The translations under genes and the position numbers were made by a program. DNA of 64,000 nt from positions 2,937,380 through 3,001,379 of the forward strand of contig NZ_LMET01000001.1 in assembly GCF_001426485.1 (NCBI RefSeq), given 5' to 3'. Source of the DNA: Aeromicrobium sp. Root472D3. Its GTDB lineage: Bacteria; Actinomycetota; Actinomycetes; Propionibacteriales; Nocardioidaceae. The notes under the pieces were generated by a model. That model ran no database searches. It saw only the letters and a list, made by a program, of their open reading frames with translations, and was not told the origin of the DNA. How positions within the stretch are numbered: position 1 is the stretch's first letter; every line of letters begins with the position of its first letter. Positions 52,300 to 62,900 of this stretch are shown here, piece by piece.

Positions 52300-53225
52300 T
52301 CAGTCGCGGGCGGCCCGGGGATGCGCCGTGGCGTAGATCTCGCGCAGCTTCTCGACCGTCACGAGGGTGTAGATCTGCGTCGTCGTGACCGAGGCGTGCC
52401 CCAGCAGCTCCTGCACGACGCGGACGTCGGCGCCGCCGTCGAGCAGGTGCGTCGCGAACGAGTGGCGCAGGGTGTGCGGCGAGACGTCGGTCGTGACGCC
52501 CGCCCGCTCGGCCGCCTTGGTCAGGACGGTCCAGGCGCTCTGGCGCGACAGGCGTCCGCCACGGGCGTTGAGGAACACCGCGGGCGTGCCGGCGCGCGCC
52601 GACACCAGCGCGGGCCGCGAGGCCGTCAGGTAGTCGCTCAGCGAGGCTCGGGCGTACGAGCCCAGCGGCACGATGCGCTGCTTGCCGCCCTTGCCGCGCA
52701 GCAGGATCGTCGCGTCCTCCAGGTCGAGGTCGTCGACGTCGAGCCCGACGGCCTCGGAGATGCGGGCCCCCGTGCCGTACAGCACCTCGAGCAGGGCCCG
52801 GTCGCGCGACGACAGCGTCGTGCCGGGCGCCCCGGCCGCGTCGAGGATGGCCTCGACGTCCGACAGCGGCAGCGCCTTGGGCAGCCGCGACGCCGGTCGG
52901 GGCGGCTTGATCGCCGCCGTGACGTCGGTCGCGACGAGCTGCTCGCGCAACCAGAAGCGGTGCAGCCCCCGCACCGCCACGATCGTGCGCGCCGCGCTCG
53001 CCGTGCCGAGCGCGACGTGCTCGTCGTCGCCGGTCCGCAGCTCGCCCAGGAACGCCGCGACGTGGTTCTCGGTGACGTCGGACGGATCGGCGATGCCCTG
53101 CGCGGCGAGGAAGCCGGCGTAGCGGCGCAGGTCGCGCCGGTACGACCGCAGGGTGTTGTCGGCCAGCCCGCGCTCGACCGTCAGGTGGCTCAGGTAGTCG
53201 TGGACGCCGCGTCCGACGTCCTCGC

Positions 53226-53229
<4 letters not shown>
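52300..53229 (-). CDS. xerD: Site-specific tyrosine recombinase XerD
   Basis: XerD resolves chromosome dimers at dif together with XerC. The 309-residue product has the SAM-like N-terminal DNA-binding domain ([32 protein letters not shown]). The catalytic residues are Arg in [12 protein letters not shown], Lys in [13 protein letters not shown], His and Arg in [17 protein letters not shown], His in [14 protein letters not shown], and the tyrosine nucleophile in the same segment. It starts at ATG 53229, overlapping the NUDIX stop by four bases, and follows pyrG and NUDIX as in mycobacteria. xerC is not in the window. Confidence 0.94.
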
Positions 53230-55576
<2,347 letters not shown>

Positions 55577-55593
55577 GGCCTCCACGGGATTCC

Positions 55594-55599
55594 AGCCTA
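55594..55599 (-). promoter_or_regulatory. Probable -10 element of pyrG
   Basis: TAGGCT on the minus strand lies just downstream of the terminator closing the steA-steB transcript and about 75 bases before the pyrG start codon. No convincing -35 is visible. Confidence 0.4.
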
Positions 55600-55610
55600 C
55601 CAACGAAACA

Positions 55611-55640
55611 CCCGTCGGGGCCAACGACACCCTCGACGGG
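55611..55640 (-). terminator. Intrinsic terminator after steB
   Basis: A 10-bp stem with one G-U pair (55611-55620 with 55631-55640) and a 10-base loop lies a few bases past the steB stop. On the minus strand it is followed by TGTTTCGTT. It separates the steA-steB and pyrG transcripts. Confidence 0.65.
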
Positions 55641-55646
55641 CCGCGA

Positions 55647-56522
55647 TCACTGCGGCAGCGCGCCGCCACTGCTGCGCGAGGTGCCCCACGCGCCGGGCTG
55701 TCCGCCGGCCTGCGAGGCCACGGCCATGACCGTCACGATGCGACCGGCCGCCGAGTCCGTGACGTCGACGGTCGACACGGACGCCGCGAACGCACCGTCG
55801 CGCACCGCCTTGACCGCTCCCCCGTCGGTGCTGGACGACGCGGGACCGGCCACGACGACACCCTTGCCCGTCTCGTTCATGGCACCGGCCAGTGCCGCGA
55901 CGACCGTGCTGCGATCGGCCGTGCCGGCCCGCTCCGGGCCCGCGACGACGACGGCCAGCGTCGCGAGGTTGGCCGGCTGGTCGTCCGCGCTGATCAGGTC
56001 GCCCTCGGTGAACGCCGAGCGGATCGCGGTGGCCGTCTGGTCGGTCGCGGTGGTCTCGTCAGCGAGGTACGCCCGCGCGAGCGCCGCCCCGATGCGTCCG
56101 TAGCTGTCGCTGGCGCCGCTGACACCGGGGTCGCCCGCGGCCGACTGCTGGGCCACGCCCTCGGCGAACTGGCGGTCGGCGGCGTCGAGCACCTTGCTCG
56201 ACAGCTCGACCTGGCCCGTCACCTCGGCACCCGCGAGCTGCAGGTCGCTGACGATGCCGCCGACCTCGCCCTGGCTCGCACCGGGGACCGTCATGACGAC
56301 GACCGACTGGCCATTGAGGCGGTCCTCCAGCAGGCCGTCCGCGGTGCGGCCCGCGAAGCCTGCCTCGAACGAGGCGACGGCGGGATCGGTCGCGGTCGAC
56401 GTGCCGGTGCCGCGCAGCGAGTCGCCCGCCTCGTCGAGCGGTCCCGACCCGAGGGCGATGCCGGCGGCCAGGGCGATGAGGATCGCGGCGACGGAGACGA
56501 GGTGGTAGCGGAACGTGATCAC
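55647..56522 (-). CDS. steB: SteB/MctB-like membrane-anchored protein
   Basis: The 291-residue product starts with a single membrane anchor (FRYHLVSVAAILIALAAGIALGSGPL) and has a long extracytoplasmic domain without transmembrane helices. The FRYHLVS...ALAAGIALGSGP segment is the hallmark of the MctB/DUF3186 family. Members are annotated as copper transporters because of M. tuberculosis MctB (Rv1698). In Corynebacterium the homologue SteB works with SteA in activating peptidoglycan hydrolysis at division. The overlap with the steA stop (ATGA, 56519-56522) supports the SteB role here. Copper binding is not evident from its residues. Confidence 0.85.
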   Translation of the reverse strand: MITFRYHLVSVAAILIALAAGIALGSGPLDEAGDSLRGTGTSTATDPAVASFEAGFAGRTADGLLEDRLNGQSVVVMTVPGASQGEVGGIVSDLQLAGAEVTGQVELSSKVLDAADRQFAEGVAQQSAAGDPGVSGASDSYGRIGAALARAYLADETTATDQTATAIRSAFTEGDLISADDQPANLATLAVVVAGPERAGTADRSTVVAALAGAMNETGKGVVVAGPASSSTDGGAVKAVRDGAFAASVSTVDVTDSAAGRIVTVMAVASQAGGQPGAWGTSRSSGGALPQ

Positions 56523-57694
56523 GTGAAGAGTCCTTTGATCCAGGCGGCGAGGTCGGTCGACCGGTCACCGATGGTGTCGAACCAGTCCTGACCCACGGGG
56601 GTGATGCCGACCGCGACCGCGACGGCGGCGACGCCCGCGATCAGCAGCAGCAGGACGGGCCACACGGCGTGCCGACGTGACGAGAAGTGGTGGACGGCCT
56701 TGGCGTCGACGATCTTGGCCCCGGCGCGCAGGCGTGCCACGAACATGCGGGCCGACTCGGCGGGCGGCTGCTCCATGAGCTTGGCCAGGGAGCTGGGTGC
56801 GCCGACGTGCACGATGACGGCCGCGTCGTTGGTGTCGGCCAGCAGGATCGCCAGGTCGTCGTCGGAGCCCGTCGACACGAACGTCACGATCTCCATGCCG
56901 TGGCGCTCGAGGCGCTCGGGCCCGTCGACCATGCCGGACGGCGTCGTGACGACGACCTCGCCGGCCTTCTTGATCGCGGCGTCGGAGATGTTGTCGAGCG
57001 CGCCGACGACGATCCCGGGCGTCAGGCCGGCCCGCAGCAGCACGTCGGCGCCGGGGCCCGCACCGATCAGGACGGGGTCGTGGTCGCGGATCCAGCGGCG
57101 CAGGTGCTTGAGGTCGGCGGCGTCGTCGTAGGCGTTCGACACCACGACGACCGGACGGCCCTTCAGGGGTGTCCGCAGCCGGGGCACCTGGGCGCCCGAC
57201 ATCAGCATCGCGTGCTCGCGGTGGATGTGGTCGGTGGCGTTGGCGGCGAGCGAGTCGAGCCGCGTGGCCAGGCCGTCGCGGGCGGCCTTCAGGTCGCTGG
57301 CGGTGCGCTCCTCGTCGAGCTCGACGCCGCTGGCCACCACCATCTCGTCGCGGAACACGAGCCCGCCCGCGACCCGGACCTGGTCACCGCTCTTGAGCCG
57401 GGTCCACACGTCCTCGCTCGTGACGTCGATCAGCACGATGCCGGCCTTCGCGAGCAGCTGCGGGCCCGTGTTCGGCGCGCGGCCCGACGTCGACCGGGCG
57501 GCGTTGAGCACGACCGCGACCCGCTGGTCGATCATCGTCTGCGCCTGCCGGGCGTCGAGGTCGGGCTGCTCGACGAGCGCGACCTCACCCGGGGTCAGCG
57601 CGTCGAGGTCGGCGTCGCGCCGGGCGAGCCGGACCGTTCCGACGACCCCTTCCGCGTCCGGGGGCGGTGCTGTCTTGCGTCTCCTAATGGCCAT
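56519..57694 (-). CDS. steA: Cytokinetic ring protein SteA
   Basis: The 391-residue product has a large cytoplasmic domain related to thiamin pyrophosphokinase (VVVVSNAYDDAADLKHLRRWIRDHDPVLIGAGPGADVLLRAGLTPGIVVGALDNISDAAIKK). One membrane helix lies near the C-terminus (VWPVLLLLIAGVAAVAVAVGI), with a short external tail. In Corynebacterium SteA sits at the division ring and with SteB links it to the hydrolase RipA. The basic N-terminus reads AIRRRKTAPPP. recN lies upstream and steB overlaps downstream, as in M. tuberculosis Rv1696-Rv1698. Confidence 0.87.
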   Translation of the reverse strand: MAIRRRKTAPPPDAEGVVGTVRLARRDADLDALTPGEVALVEQPDLDARQAQTMIDQRVAVVLNAARSTSGRAPNTGPQLLAKAGIVLIDVTSEDVWTRLKSGDQVRVAGGLVFRDEMVVASGVELDEERTASDLKAARDGLATRLDSLAANATDHIHREHAMLMSGAQVPRLRTPLKGRPVVVVSNAYDDAADLKHLRRWIRDHDPVLIGAGPGADVLLRAGLTPGIVVGALDNISDAAIKKAGEVVVTTPSGMVDGPERLERHGMEIVTFVSTGSDDDLAILLADTNDAAVIVHVGAPSSLAKLMEQPPAESARMFVARLRAGAKIVDAKAVHHFSSRRHAVWPVLLLLIAGVAAVAVAVGITPVGQDWFDTIGDRSTDLAAWIKGLFT

Positions 57695-57777
57695 CGGGGT
57701 CCATGCTTCCCGCTGGGCACGGCTGAGCGGGGAGCGGGAGCGGCGTGTCGCGGGAAACCGCAGGATTCAGGAACGGC

Positions 57778-59487
57778 TCAGGAGCCCTGCCGGGCGAGGT
57801 CGAGCAGCTCGCGGGCGTGGGCCTGGGCCGCCGCCGACTCCTCCTGGCCGGCCAGCATGCGGGCGAGCTCGTCGACGCGGCCCGACTCGGCGACCTCGGA
57901 GACCGAGCTGCTCGTGACGGTGCCGTCGTCGTCCTTGGACACCACGAAGTGGTGGTCGGCGAAGGCCGCCACCTGCGGCAGGTGGGTCACCGCGATGACC
58001 TGCGCATGCCGCGCGAGCCGGGCCAGCCGGCGACCCACCTCGACGGCGGCCTTGCCGCCGATGCCGGCGTCGACCTCGTCGAAGACCAGGGTCGGGACGG
58101 TCGTGCGGTCGGCCAGGACGACCTCGAGCGCCAGCATGAGCCGCGACAGCTCGCCCCCGCTCGCCCCCTTGTGGAGCGGTCGCAGGCCCATGCCGCTGTT
58201 GGCGGAGAACAGCAGCTCGACGTCGTCGACGCCGTGCGGGCCGGGTGTCGCGTCGTCGGACGTCGTGACGGACGCCTCGAGGTGGGCCGAGGGCATCGAC
58301 AGCTGGGCGAGCTCGACGTCGACCAGCTCGCCGAGCCGCACGGCCGCCTCGGTGCGCAGCCGCGACATCTCGGCAGCCAGCCGGCGGACCTCGGGCACGA
58401 GGGTCTGCTGCTCGGCGACCAGCGAGGCGACGGCCTCGTCGTCGTTGCCGAGCTCGCCCAGACGGGCGGCGCTCGCCTCGGCCCACGCCAGGACGTCGTC
58501 GAGCGTCGGGCCGTACTTGCGCTGCAGGGCCGCGAGCGCCGCCCGGCGGTCCTGCAGGGCCGCGAGCCGCTCGGGGTCGAGGTCGACCCCGCCGGAGTAC
58601 GCGCCGAGGTCGGCCCCGACCTCGTCGATCAGGATGCCGACCTCGAGCACCCGCTCGGTCAGCGCGTCGAGCACGGGGTCGTGCCCGGCGGCGTCCTGCA
58701 GGTGCGCGGACGCCTCGGCGATCTGCGTGCGTGCCGCGGTCGGTCCGGCGTCGCCGACCAGCAGCCCGTGCGCGAGGTCGGCGGCGCGCGCCAGCGACTC
58801 GGCGTGGGCCAGCACGCCCTCCTCGGCCTTGAGCTCCTCGTCCTCGCCGGCCTGCGGGTCGACCGTCTCGACCTCGTCGAGGCCGAACCGCAGCACGTCG
58901 AGCTCACGGGCCCGCTCCTGGGCGTGCGTGCGCAGCTCGTCGAGCCGGCGCTCGACGGCGCGCCACCGCGCATGGACGGGGGCATAGGCCGCCGCCGCGG
59001 CCGCGAACGGCTCGCCGGCGAACCGGTCGAGGGCGGCGCGCTGCTCGGCGGCCCGCAGCAGCCGGTGCTGGTCGGACTGGCCGTGCACCGCGACGAGCTC
59101 GTCGGTGACCTCGGACAGCAGGGCGGCCGGCACGGTGGCGCCGCCCGCGACGGCACGCGATCGGCCCTGCGCCGAGAGGATGCGCCCCAGGATCACGACG
59201 TCGTCGTCGATGCGACCCCCCGCGTTCTCGACCGCGTCGGCCGCGGCCGCGCCCGCCCGAATGCCGATCGTGGCCTCGACGCGGGCCTGGTCGGCGCCGC
59301 GCCGGACGAGCCCGGGGTCGGCGCGGTCGCCCCGCAGGAGGCCCAGTGCCGTGACGACCATCGTCTTGCCGGCTCCGGTCTCGCCCGTGATGACGGTGAA
59401 CCCCTCCGACAGCTCGAGCTCCGCGGAGTCGATGACACCCAGGCCCCGCAGGGTCAGCTGCTGCCAGATCGTGCGCTCGGACGTCAC
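57778..59487 (-). CDS. recN: DNA repair protein RecN
   Basis: RecN is an SMC-like ATPase acting early in double-strand break repair. The 569-residue product has Walker A in GFTVITGETGAGKTMVVTALGLL near residue 36, long coiled-coil segments in the middle, ABC signature KGASGGELSRLMLALEVVL near 455 and Walker B in PTLVFDEVDAGIGG. The start is GTG 59487, overlapping the nadK stop by four bases. The frame open further upstream is shadow of nadK. It is the last gene of a leftward run that begins at the ssb-like gene. Confidence 0.95.
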   Translation of the reverse strand: MTSERTIWQQLTLRGLGVIDSAELELSEGFTVITGETGAGKTMVVTALGLLRGDRADPGLVRRGADQARVEATIGIRAGAAAADAVENAGGRIDDDVVILGRILSAQGRSRAVAGGATVPAALLSEVTDELVAVHGQSDQHRLLRAAEQRAALDRFAGEPFAAAAAAYAPVHARWRAVERRLDELRTHAQERARELDVLRFGLDEVETVDPQAGEDEELKAEEGVLAHAESLARAADLAHGLLVGDAGPTAARTQIAEASAHLQDAAGHDPVLDALTERVLEVGILIDEVGADLGAYSGGVDLDPERLAALQDRRAALAALQRKYGPTLDDVLAWAEASAARLGELGNDDEAVASLVAEQQTLVPEVRRLAAEMSRLRTEAAVRLGELVDVELAQLSMPSAHLEASVTTSDDATPGPHGVDDVELLFSANSGMGLRPLHKGASGGELSRLMLALEVVLADRTTVPTLVFDEVDAGIGGKAAVEVGRRLARLARHAQVIAVTHLPQVAAFADHHFVVSKDDDGTVTSSSVSEVAESGRVDELARMLAGQEESAAAQAHARELLDLARQGS

Positions 59488-60401
59488 GGCGCCTGTCCCT
59501 CCCAGCGTCGTTCGGCGACGCCGCGCCAGCCGGCGACCGGCAGGTCGAACTTGCGGACGAGCCGGTCGGCGAACGAGGCGGGGTGCAGGCGCGCCAGGCG
59601 GACGGTCTCGCGCCCCTTGACCACCTCGACCCGCGAGCCCACGGGCAGCTCGGCGGCCCGGCGTCCGTCGCACCACAGCACGCCGCGCGACTGCTCGCCC
59701 ACGACCTCGATCGCGAGCGTCGAGTCGGGCGAGACGACCAAGGGGCGGGCGAACAGCGCGTGGGCACTGATCGGCACCATCAGGAGCGCCTGCACCTCGG
59801 GCCACACGATCGGTCCGCCGGCGCTGAAGTTGTAGGCCGTCGATCCGGTGGGGGTCGCGCACACGATCCCGTCGCAGCCCCATCGCGACACGGGGCGGTC
59901 GTCGATCTCGACGACGACCTCGAGCATCCGCTCGCGGGCCGCCTTCTCGACCGAGGCCTCGTTGAGGGCCCAGTTGGTGGCCACGACCTCGCCGCCGACC
60001 GTGACCGAGACGTCGACCGTGAGCCGGTCCTCGACCGTGTAGGTGCGGTCGACCACGACCCGGACGACGTCCTGCATGTCGTCGACGTCGGCCTCGGCCA
60101 GGAAGCCCACGTGCCCCAGGTTGACCCCGAGCAGCGGGGTGCCGGTGCCGCGGCAGAGCTCGGCCGCGCGCAGGATCGTCCCGTCGCCGCCGAACACGAC
60201 CGCGAGCTCGCACCCGTCGGCGGCGCCGGGGCGCGACGCGACGACGTCGGCGCCCTCGACCCCGGCGGCCAGCAGCGCCTCGGCCTCGGGCTCGAGCACG
60301 CAGACGCCGATGCCCTCGGCGCGCAGGTCGGCGGCGAAGGCCGCCGCGACCTTGACGGCCTCGTCGCGTCCCTCGTGGACGGCGAGCAGCACGGTCCTCA
60401 T
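59484..60401 (-). CDS. nadK: NAD kinase
   Basis: NadK phosphorylates NAD to NADP. The 305-residue product has the conserved GGDGT loop in LAVVFGGDGTILRAAELCRGTGTPLLGVNLGHVGFLAE near residue 68. NEASVEKAARERMLEV, CDGIVCATPTGSTAYNFSAGGPIVWPEV and LVVSPDSTLAIEV are the other family motifs. ATG 60401 overlaps the tlyA stop by four bases; the longer upstream frame is shadow of tlyA. Its product is needed for the many NADP-dependent enzymes, and the position between tlyA and recN is conserved in actinobacteria. Confidence 0.96.
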   Translation of the reverse strand: MRTVLLAVHEGRDEAVKVAAAFAADLRAEGIGVCVLEPEAEALLAAGVEGADVVASRPGAADGCELAVVFGGDGTILRAAELCRGTGTPLLGVNLGHVGFLAEADVDDMQDVVRVVVDRTYTVEDRLTVDVSVTVGGEVVATNWALNEASVEKAARERMLEVVVEIDDRPVSRWGCDGIVCATPTGSTAYNFSAGGPIVWPEVQALLMVPISAHALFARPLVVSPDSTLAIEVVGEQSRGVLWCDGRRAAELPVGSRVEVVKGRETVRLARLHPASFADRLVRKFDLPVAGWRGVAERRWEGQAP

Positions 60402-61252
60402 CGGTCGTCCCCGTCGCCGGTGGGCACCGTGGCAGCGGCCGTGGTCAACGGACCGGCGGCCACGACGTCGTGTGCCGCCTGCAGGCTCGGGGCCTCGGCG
60501 TCGGAGCGCAACCAGCAGAAGTACTCGACGTTGCCGGCCGGACCGGGCAGCGGGCTCGGCGCGAGCGCACGGGTGCCCCAGCCCAGGTCGTGCGCCGACC
60601 GGCACACCCGGTGCACGGCCTCGGCGTGCAGCTCGGGATCGCGGACGACACCGTTCTTGCCGAGGTTGCTCCTGCCGACCTCGAACTGCGGCTTGATCAT
60701 CAGCACGATGTCGCCCTCCGGACTCGGCTCGCACACCCGCGTGAGTGCCGGCATCACCACCGTAAGGGAGATGAACGACAGATCGGAGACGATCAGCTGC
60801 ACGGGGCCGCCGATGTCGGAGGCCTCGAGGTGGCGGATGTTGGTGCGGTCGAAGACGTGCACCCGCTCGTCCGACTGCAGGGCCCACACGAGCTGGCCGT
60901 AGCCGACGTCGACGGCAGCCACCTCACGCGCGCCCTTGCGCAGCAGCACGTCGGTGAACCCGCCGGTCGACGCGCCGGCGTCCAGGCAACGGCGTCCGGC
61001 GACCTCCAGCCCCATCGGCTCGAACACCGACAGGGCACCGAGCAGCTTGTGCGCGCCGCGCGAGGCGTAGGTCGGCTCGTTGCTCTCGCGCACCACGATC
61101 GCCTGGTCGGTCGTCACGCCCGTCGCGGCCTTGGTCGCGACGGATCCGGCGACCTTGACCAGGCCCTCGTCGATCAGCGAGCTCGCGTGCTCGCGCGACC
61201 GGGCCAGACCACGGCGCACCAGCTCGGCGTCGAGGCGCAGGCGTCTGCTCAT
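60398..61252 (-). CDS. tlyA: TlyA family rRNA 2'-O-methyltransferase
   Basis: The 284-residue product has an N-terminal S4 domain (RLRLDAELVRRGLARSREHASSLIDEGLVKVAG) and an FtsJ-type methyltransferase domain. The SAM site is CLDAGASTGGFTDVLLRKGA near residue 88, and the K-D-K-E tetrad is suggested by SRGAHK, VSDLSFIS, LMIKPQFE and the Glu in NVEYF. In mycobacteria TlyA methylates C1409 of 16S and C1920 of 23S rRNA and gives capreomycin sensitivity. ATG 61252 overlaps the stop of the small gene upstream by four bases. Confidence 0.94.
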   Translation of the reverse strand: MSRRLRLDAELVRRGLARSREHASSLIDEGLVKVAGSVATKAATGVTTDQAIVVRESNEPTYASRGAHKLLGALSVFEPMGLEVAGRRCLDAGASTGGFTDVLLRKGAREVAAVDVGYGQLVWALQSDERVHVFDRTNIRHLEASDIGGPVQLIVSDLSFISLTVVMPALTRVCEPSPEGDIVLMIKPQFEVGRSNLGKNGVVRDPELHAEAVHRVCRSAHDLGWGTRALAPSPLPGPAGNVEYFCWLRSDAEAPSLQAAHDVVAAGPLTTAAATVPTGDGDDR

Positions 61253-61482
61253 GCGGACTCGGGCGCGACCCCGTCGCGCCCGGCGTTGGCGAGCGACTCG
61301 CGCAGCACGCCGTGGACGGCGTCGAACTCCTCGGGGTGCAGCGAGAGGTCGAGGTCGTCGATGCGGCTCAGGCGCTCGAGCGCCTCGTCGATCGCGGCGT
61401 GACCCGTCGTCGGCGTCGCGGGCAGGTCGTGCCCCGTGACGTCGCGGTCGGGCACGTCGAGATCATCGTGCGGCTGGCTCAT
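61249..61482 (-). CDS. Small acidic conserved protein
   Basis: The product is 77 residues and acidic. It starts MSQPHDDLDVPDRDVTGHD and contains AIDEALERLSRIDDLDLSLHPEEFDAVHGVLRESL, which should be two helices. There is no signal or membrane segment. Its start overlaps the HAD stop and its stop overlaps the tlyA start, each by four bases. M. tuberculosis has a gene of similar size in the same place (Rv1693). Function is unknown. The tight coupling suggests a role with either neighbour. Confidence 0.75.
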   Translation of the reverse strand: MSQPHDDLDVPDRDVTGHDLPATPTTGHAAIDEALERLSRIDDLDLSLHPEEFDAVHGVLRESLANAGRDGVAPESA

Positions 61483-62483
61483 GCGACCAGTGTCCCACCC
61501 AGGCGCACGCGGGCGGCGGAGCGATCGTGCACGTGCCACGCCAGACCGACGGCGGCACGCAGCAGCGTCGTCGACGACGCCTGGCCCTCCTGAACCTCGA
61601 CGACACCGTCGCGGACCTCGACCGACGCGTCGCCGCACCGGGCGCGTCCCCCCTCCACCACGACCTCGGGGTGCTGCTCGGCGAGTCCCCTCAGGTCGTG
61701 CGAGACGAAGGTCGGCCGGTGACCGGGGTCGGCGTCGGCGATCTCCTGCAACGAGCTCACGCCCGTCAGCACCGCGAGGCTGTCGATGCCCGCGGCGATC
61801 GCACCGTCGATGTCGGTGTCGAGCCGGTCGCCGACCATCAGGGGGTGGGTGCCGCCCACGCGGGCGATCGTCTCGTCGAACAGGGCGCGCTCGGGCTTGC
61901 CCGCGACGATCGGCTCGGCCCCGGTCGCGGTGCGCACGGCCTGGACCAGCGAGCCGTTGCCCGGGGCGATGCCGCGGGCGGTCGGGACGGTCATGTCGGT
62001 GTTGCTGGCGTACCAGGGCAGGCCCGACTGGATCGCGTACGCCGCCTCGGCCAGCTCGTGCCAGCCGATGTCGGCGTGGAAGCCCTGCACGACCGCGACG
62101 GGGTCGTCGTCGAGCGACGTGACGCACCGCAGCCCACGCTGCTCGAGCGGGACCGTGAGTCCCTCGCCACCGACGACCAGCACGGCCGCACCGGCCGGCA
62201 GGGCATCGGCCATCAGGTGCGCGACGGCCTGTGCTGACGTCACGACGTCGTCGTCGCTCACGTCGGGCATGCGCATGTCCCGCAGCTTCTGCGCGACGGT
62301 GTCGGCCGTGCGGGAGGCGTTGTTGGTGATGTACGCCAGCCGCAGACCCTCGCCGCGCGCCGCGACGAGCGCATCCGCCGCCCCCGCGATCGCGTCGGCT
62401 CCCCGGTAGACGACGCCGTCGAGGTCGAGCATCGCCAGGTCGTAGGACGTGCTGAGCGATCGTGTCGTCGAGCCCAAGGTCAT
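61479..62483 (-). CDS. HAD-IIA family hydrolase
   Basis: The product is 334 residues of the NagD/PGP-like HAD group. The first aspartate pair is in YDLAMLDLDGVVYRGADAIAGAADAL near residue 15. AYITNNASRTADTVAQKL contains the Asn/Ser-type motif II, and PLMVGDRLDTDIDGAIAAGIDSLAVLTGVS holds motif IV. It is expected to remove phosphate from a small metabolite such as glycerol phosphate or 2-phosphoglycolate. ATG 62483 overlaps the ssb-like stop by four bases. An extended C-terminal segment of about 70 residues beyond motif IV is longer than usual. Confidence 0.88.
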   Translation of the reverse strand: MTLGSTTRSLSTSYDLAMLDLDGVVYRGADAIAGAADALVAARGEGLRLAYITNNASRTADTVAQKLRDMRMPDVSDDDVVTSAQAVAHLMADALPAGAAVLVVGGEGLTVPLEQRGLRCVTSLDDDPVAVVQGFHADIGWHELAEAAYAIQSGLPWYASNTDMTVPTARGIAPGNGSLVQAVRTATGAEPIVAGKPERALFDETIARVGGTHPLMVGDRLDTDIDGAIAAGIDSLAVLTGVSSLQEIADADPGHRPTFVSHDLRGLAEQHPEVVVEGGRARCGDASVEVRDGVVEVQEGQASSTTLLRAAVGLAWHVHDRSAARVRLGGTLVA

Positions 62484-62827
62484 GGACCCGAGGCTACCGC
62501 CGTGGTCGTCGCGCGCCGGCACGCGTCGACCTCGACGCTGACCCAGCTCGCGACCCCGCCTCCCCCGCTGGTGAACCGTCGGCGCAGCTGACCGTCGACC
62601 TCGACCTCGATGCCGGCGGACAGGCGCGACACCGACCGGCGCAGCGCCGCCCTCCAGACGGTGCACTCGATCGTGTCGACGACCTGCTTGGAGCGCTTGC
62701 GGGCGGCGGGCCCGCGCCTCACGACGAGGCGGAACGTCACGAGCTCGTCGCCGCTCGGCAGCTGTCGTGTCTCGGGGTCGGCGGAGATCCGGCCGACCAG
62801 GTGTACGCGGTTGTTGTCATCGGTCAT
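62480..62827 (-). CDS. Single-stranded DNA-binding protein paralogue (short, tail-less)
   Basis: The product is 115 residues with an OB fold of the SSB family. NRVHLVGRISADPETRQLPSGDELVTFRLVVRR near residue 6, TIECTVWRAALRRSVSRL and GIEVEVDGQLRRRF are the characteristic strands. It ends without the acidic DDxPF tip that lets ordinary SSB recruit replication partners. It is therefore probably a specialised paralogue, and the main ssb should be elsewhere. It is the first gene of the run leading to recN and overlaps the HAD gene by four bases. The mycobacterial equivalent of this block lacks it. Confidence 0.85.
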   Translation of the reverse strand: MTDDNNRVHLVGRISADPETRQLPSGDELVTFRLVVRRGPAARKRSKQVVDTIECTVWRAALRRSVSRLSAGIEVEVDGQLRRRFTSGGGGVASWVSVEVDACRRATTTAVASGP

Positions 62828-62832
62828 GACAT

Positions 62833-62868
62833 GACGATGCCCCCCACCGGACGGTGAGGGGCGTCGTC
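62833..62868 (-). terminator. Hairpin after the TPR gene
   Basis: An 11-bp outer stem with one G-U pair (62833-62843 with 62858-62868) encloses a 5-bp inner stem (62845-62849 with 62852-62856). It lies in the 73-base gap between the TPR gene and the ssb-like gene and probably separates their transcripts. There is no U-tract. Confidence 0.55.
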
Positions 62869-62900
62869 ATCGTGCCTCTGTGGACGAGAGGCCGTGCCGG

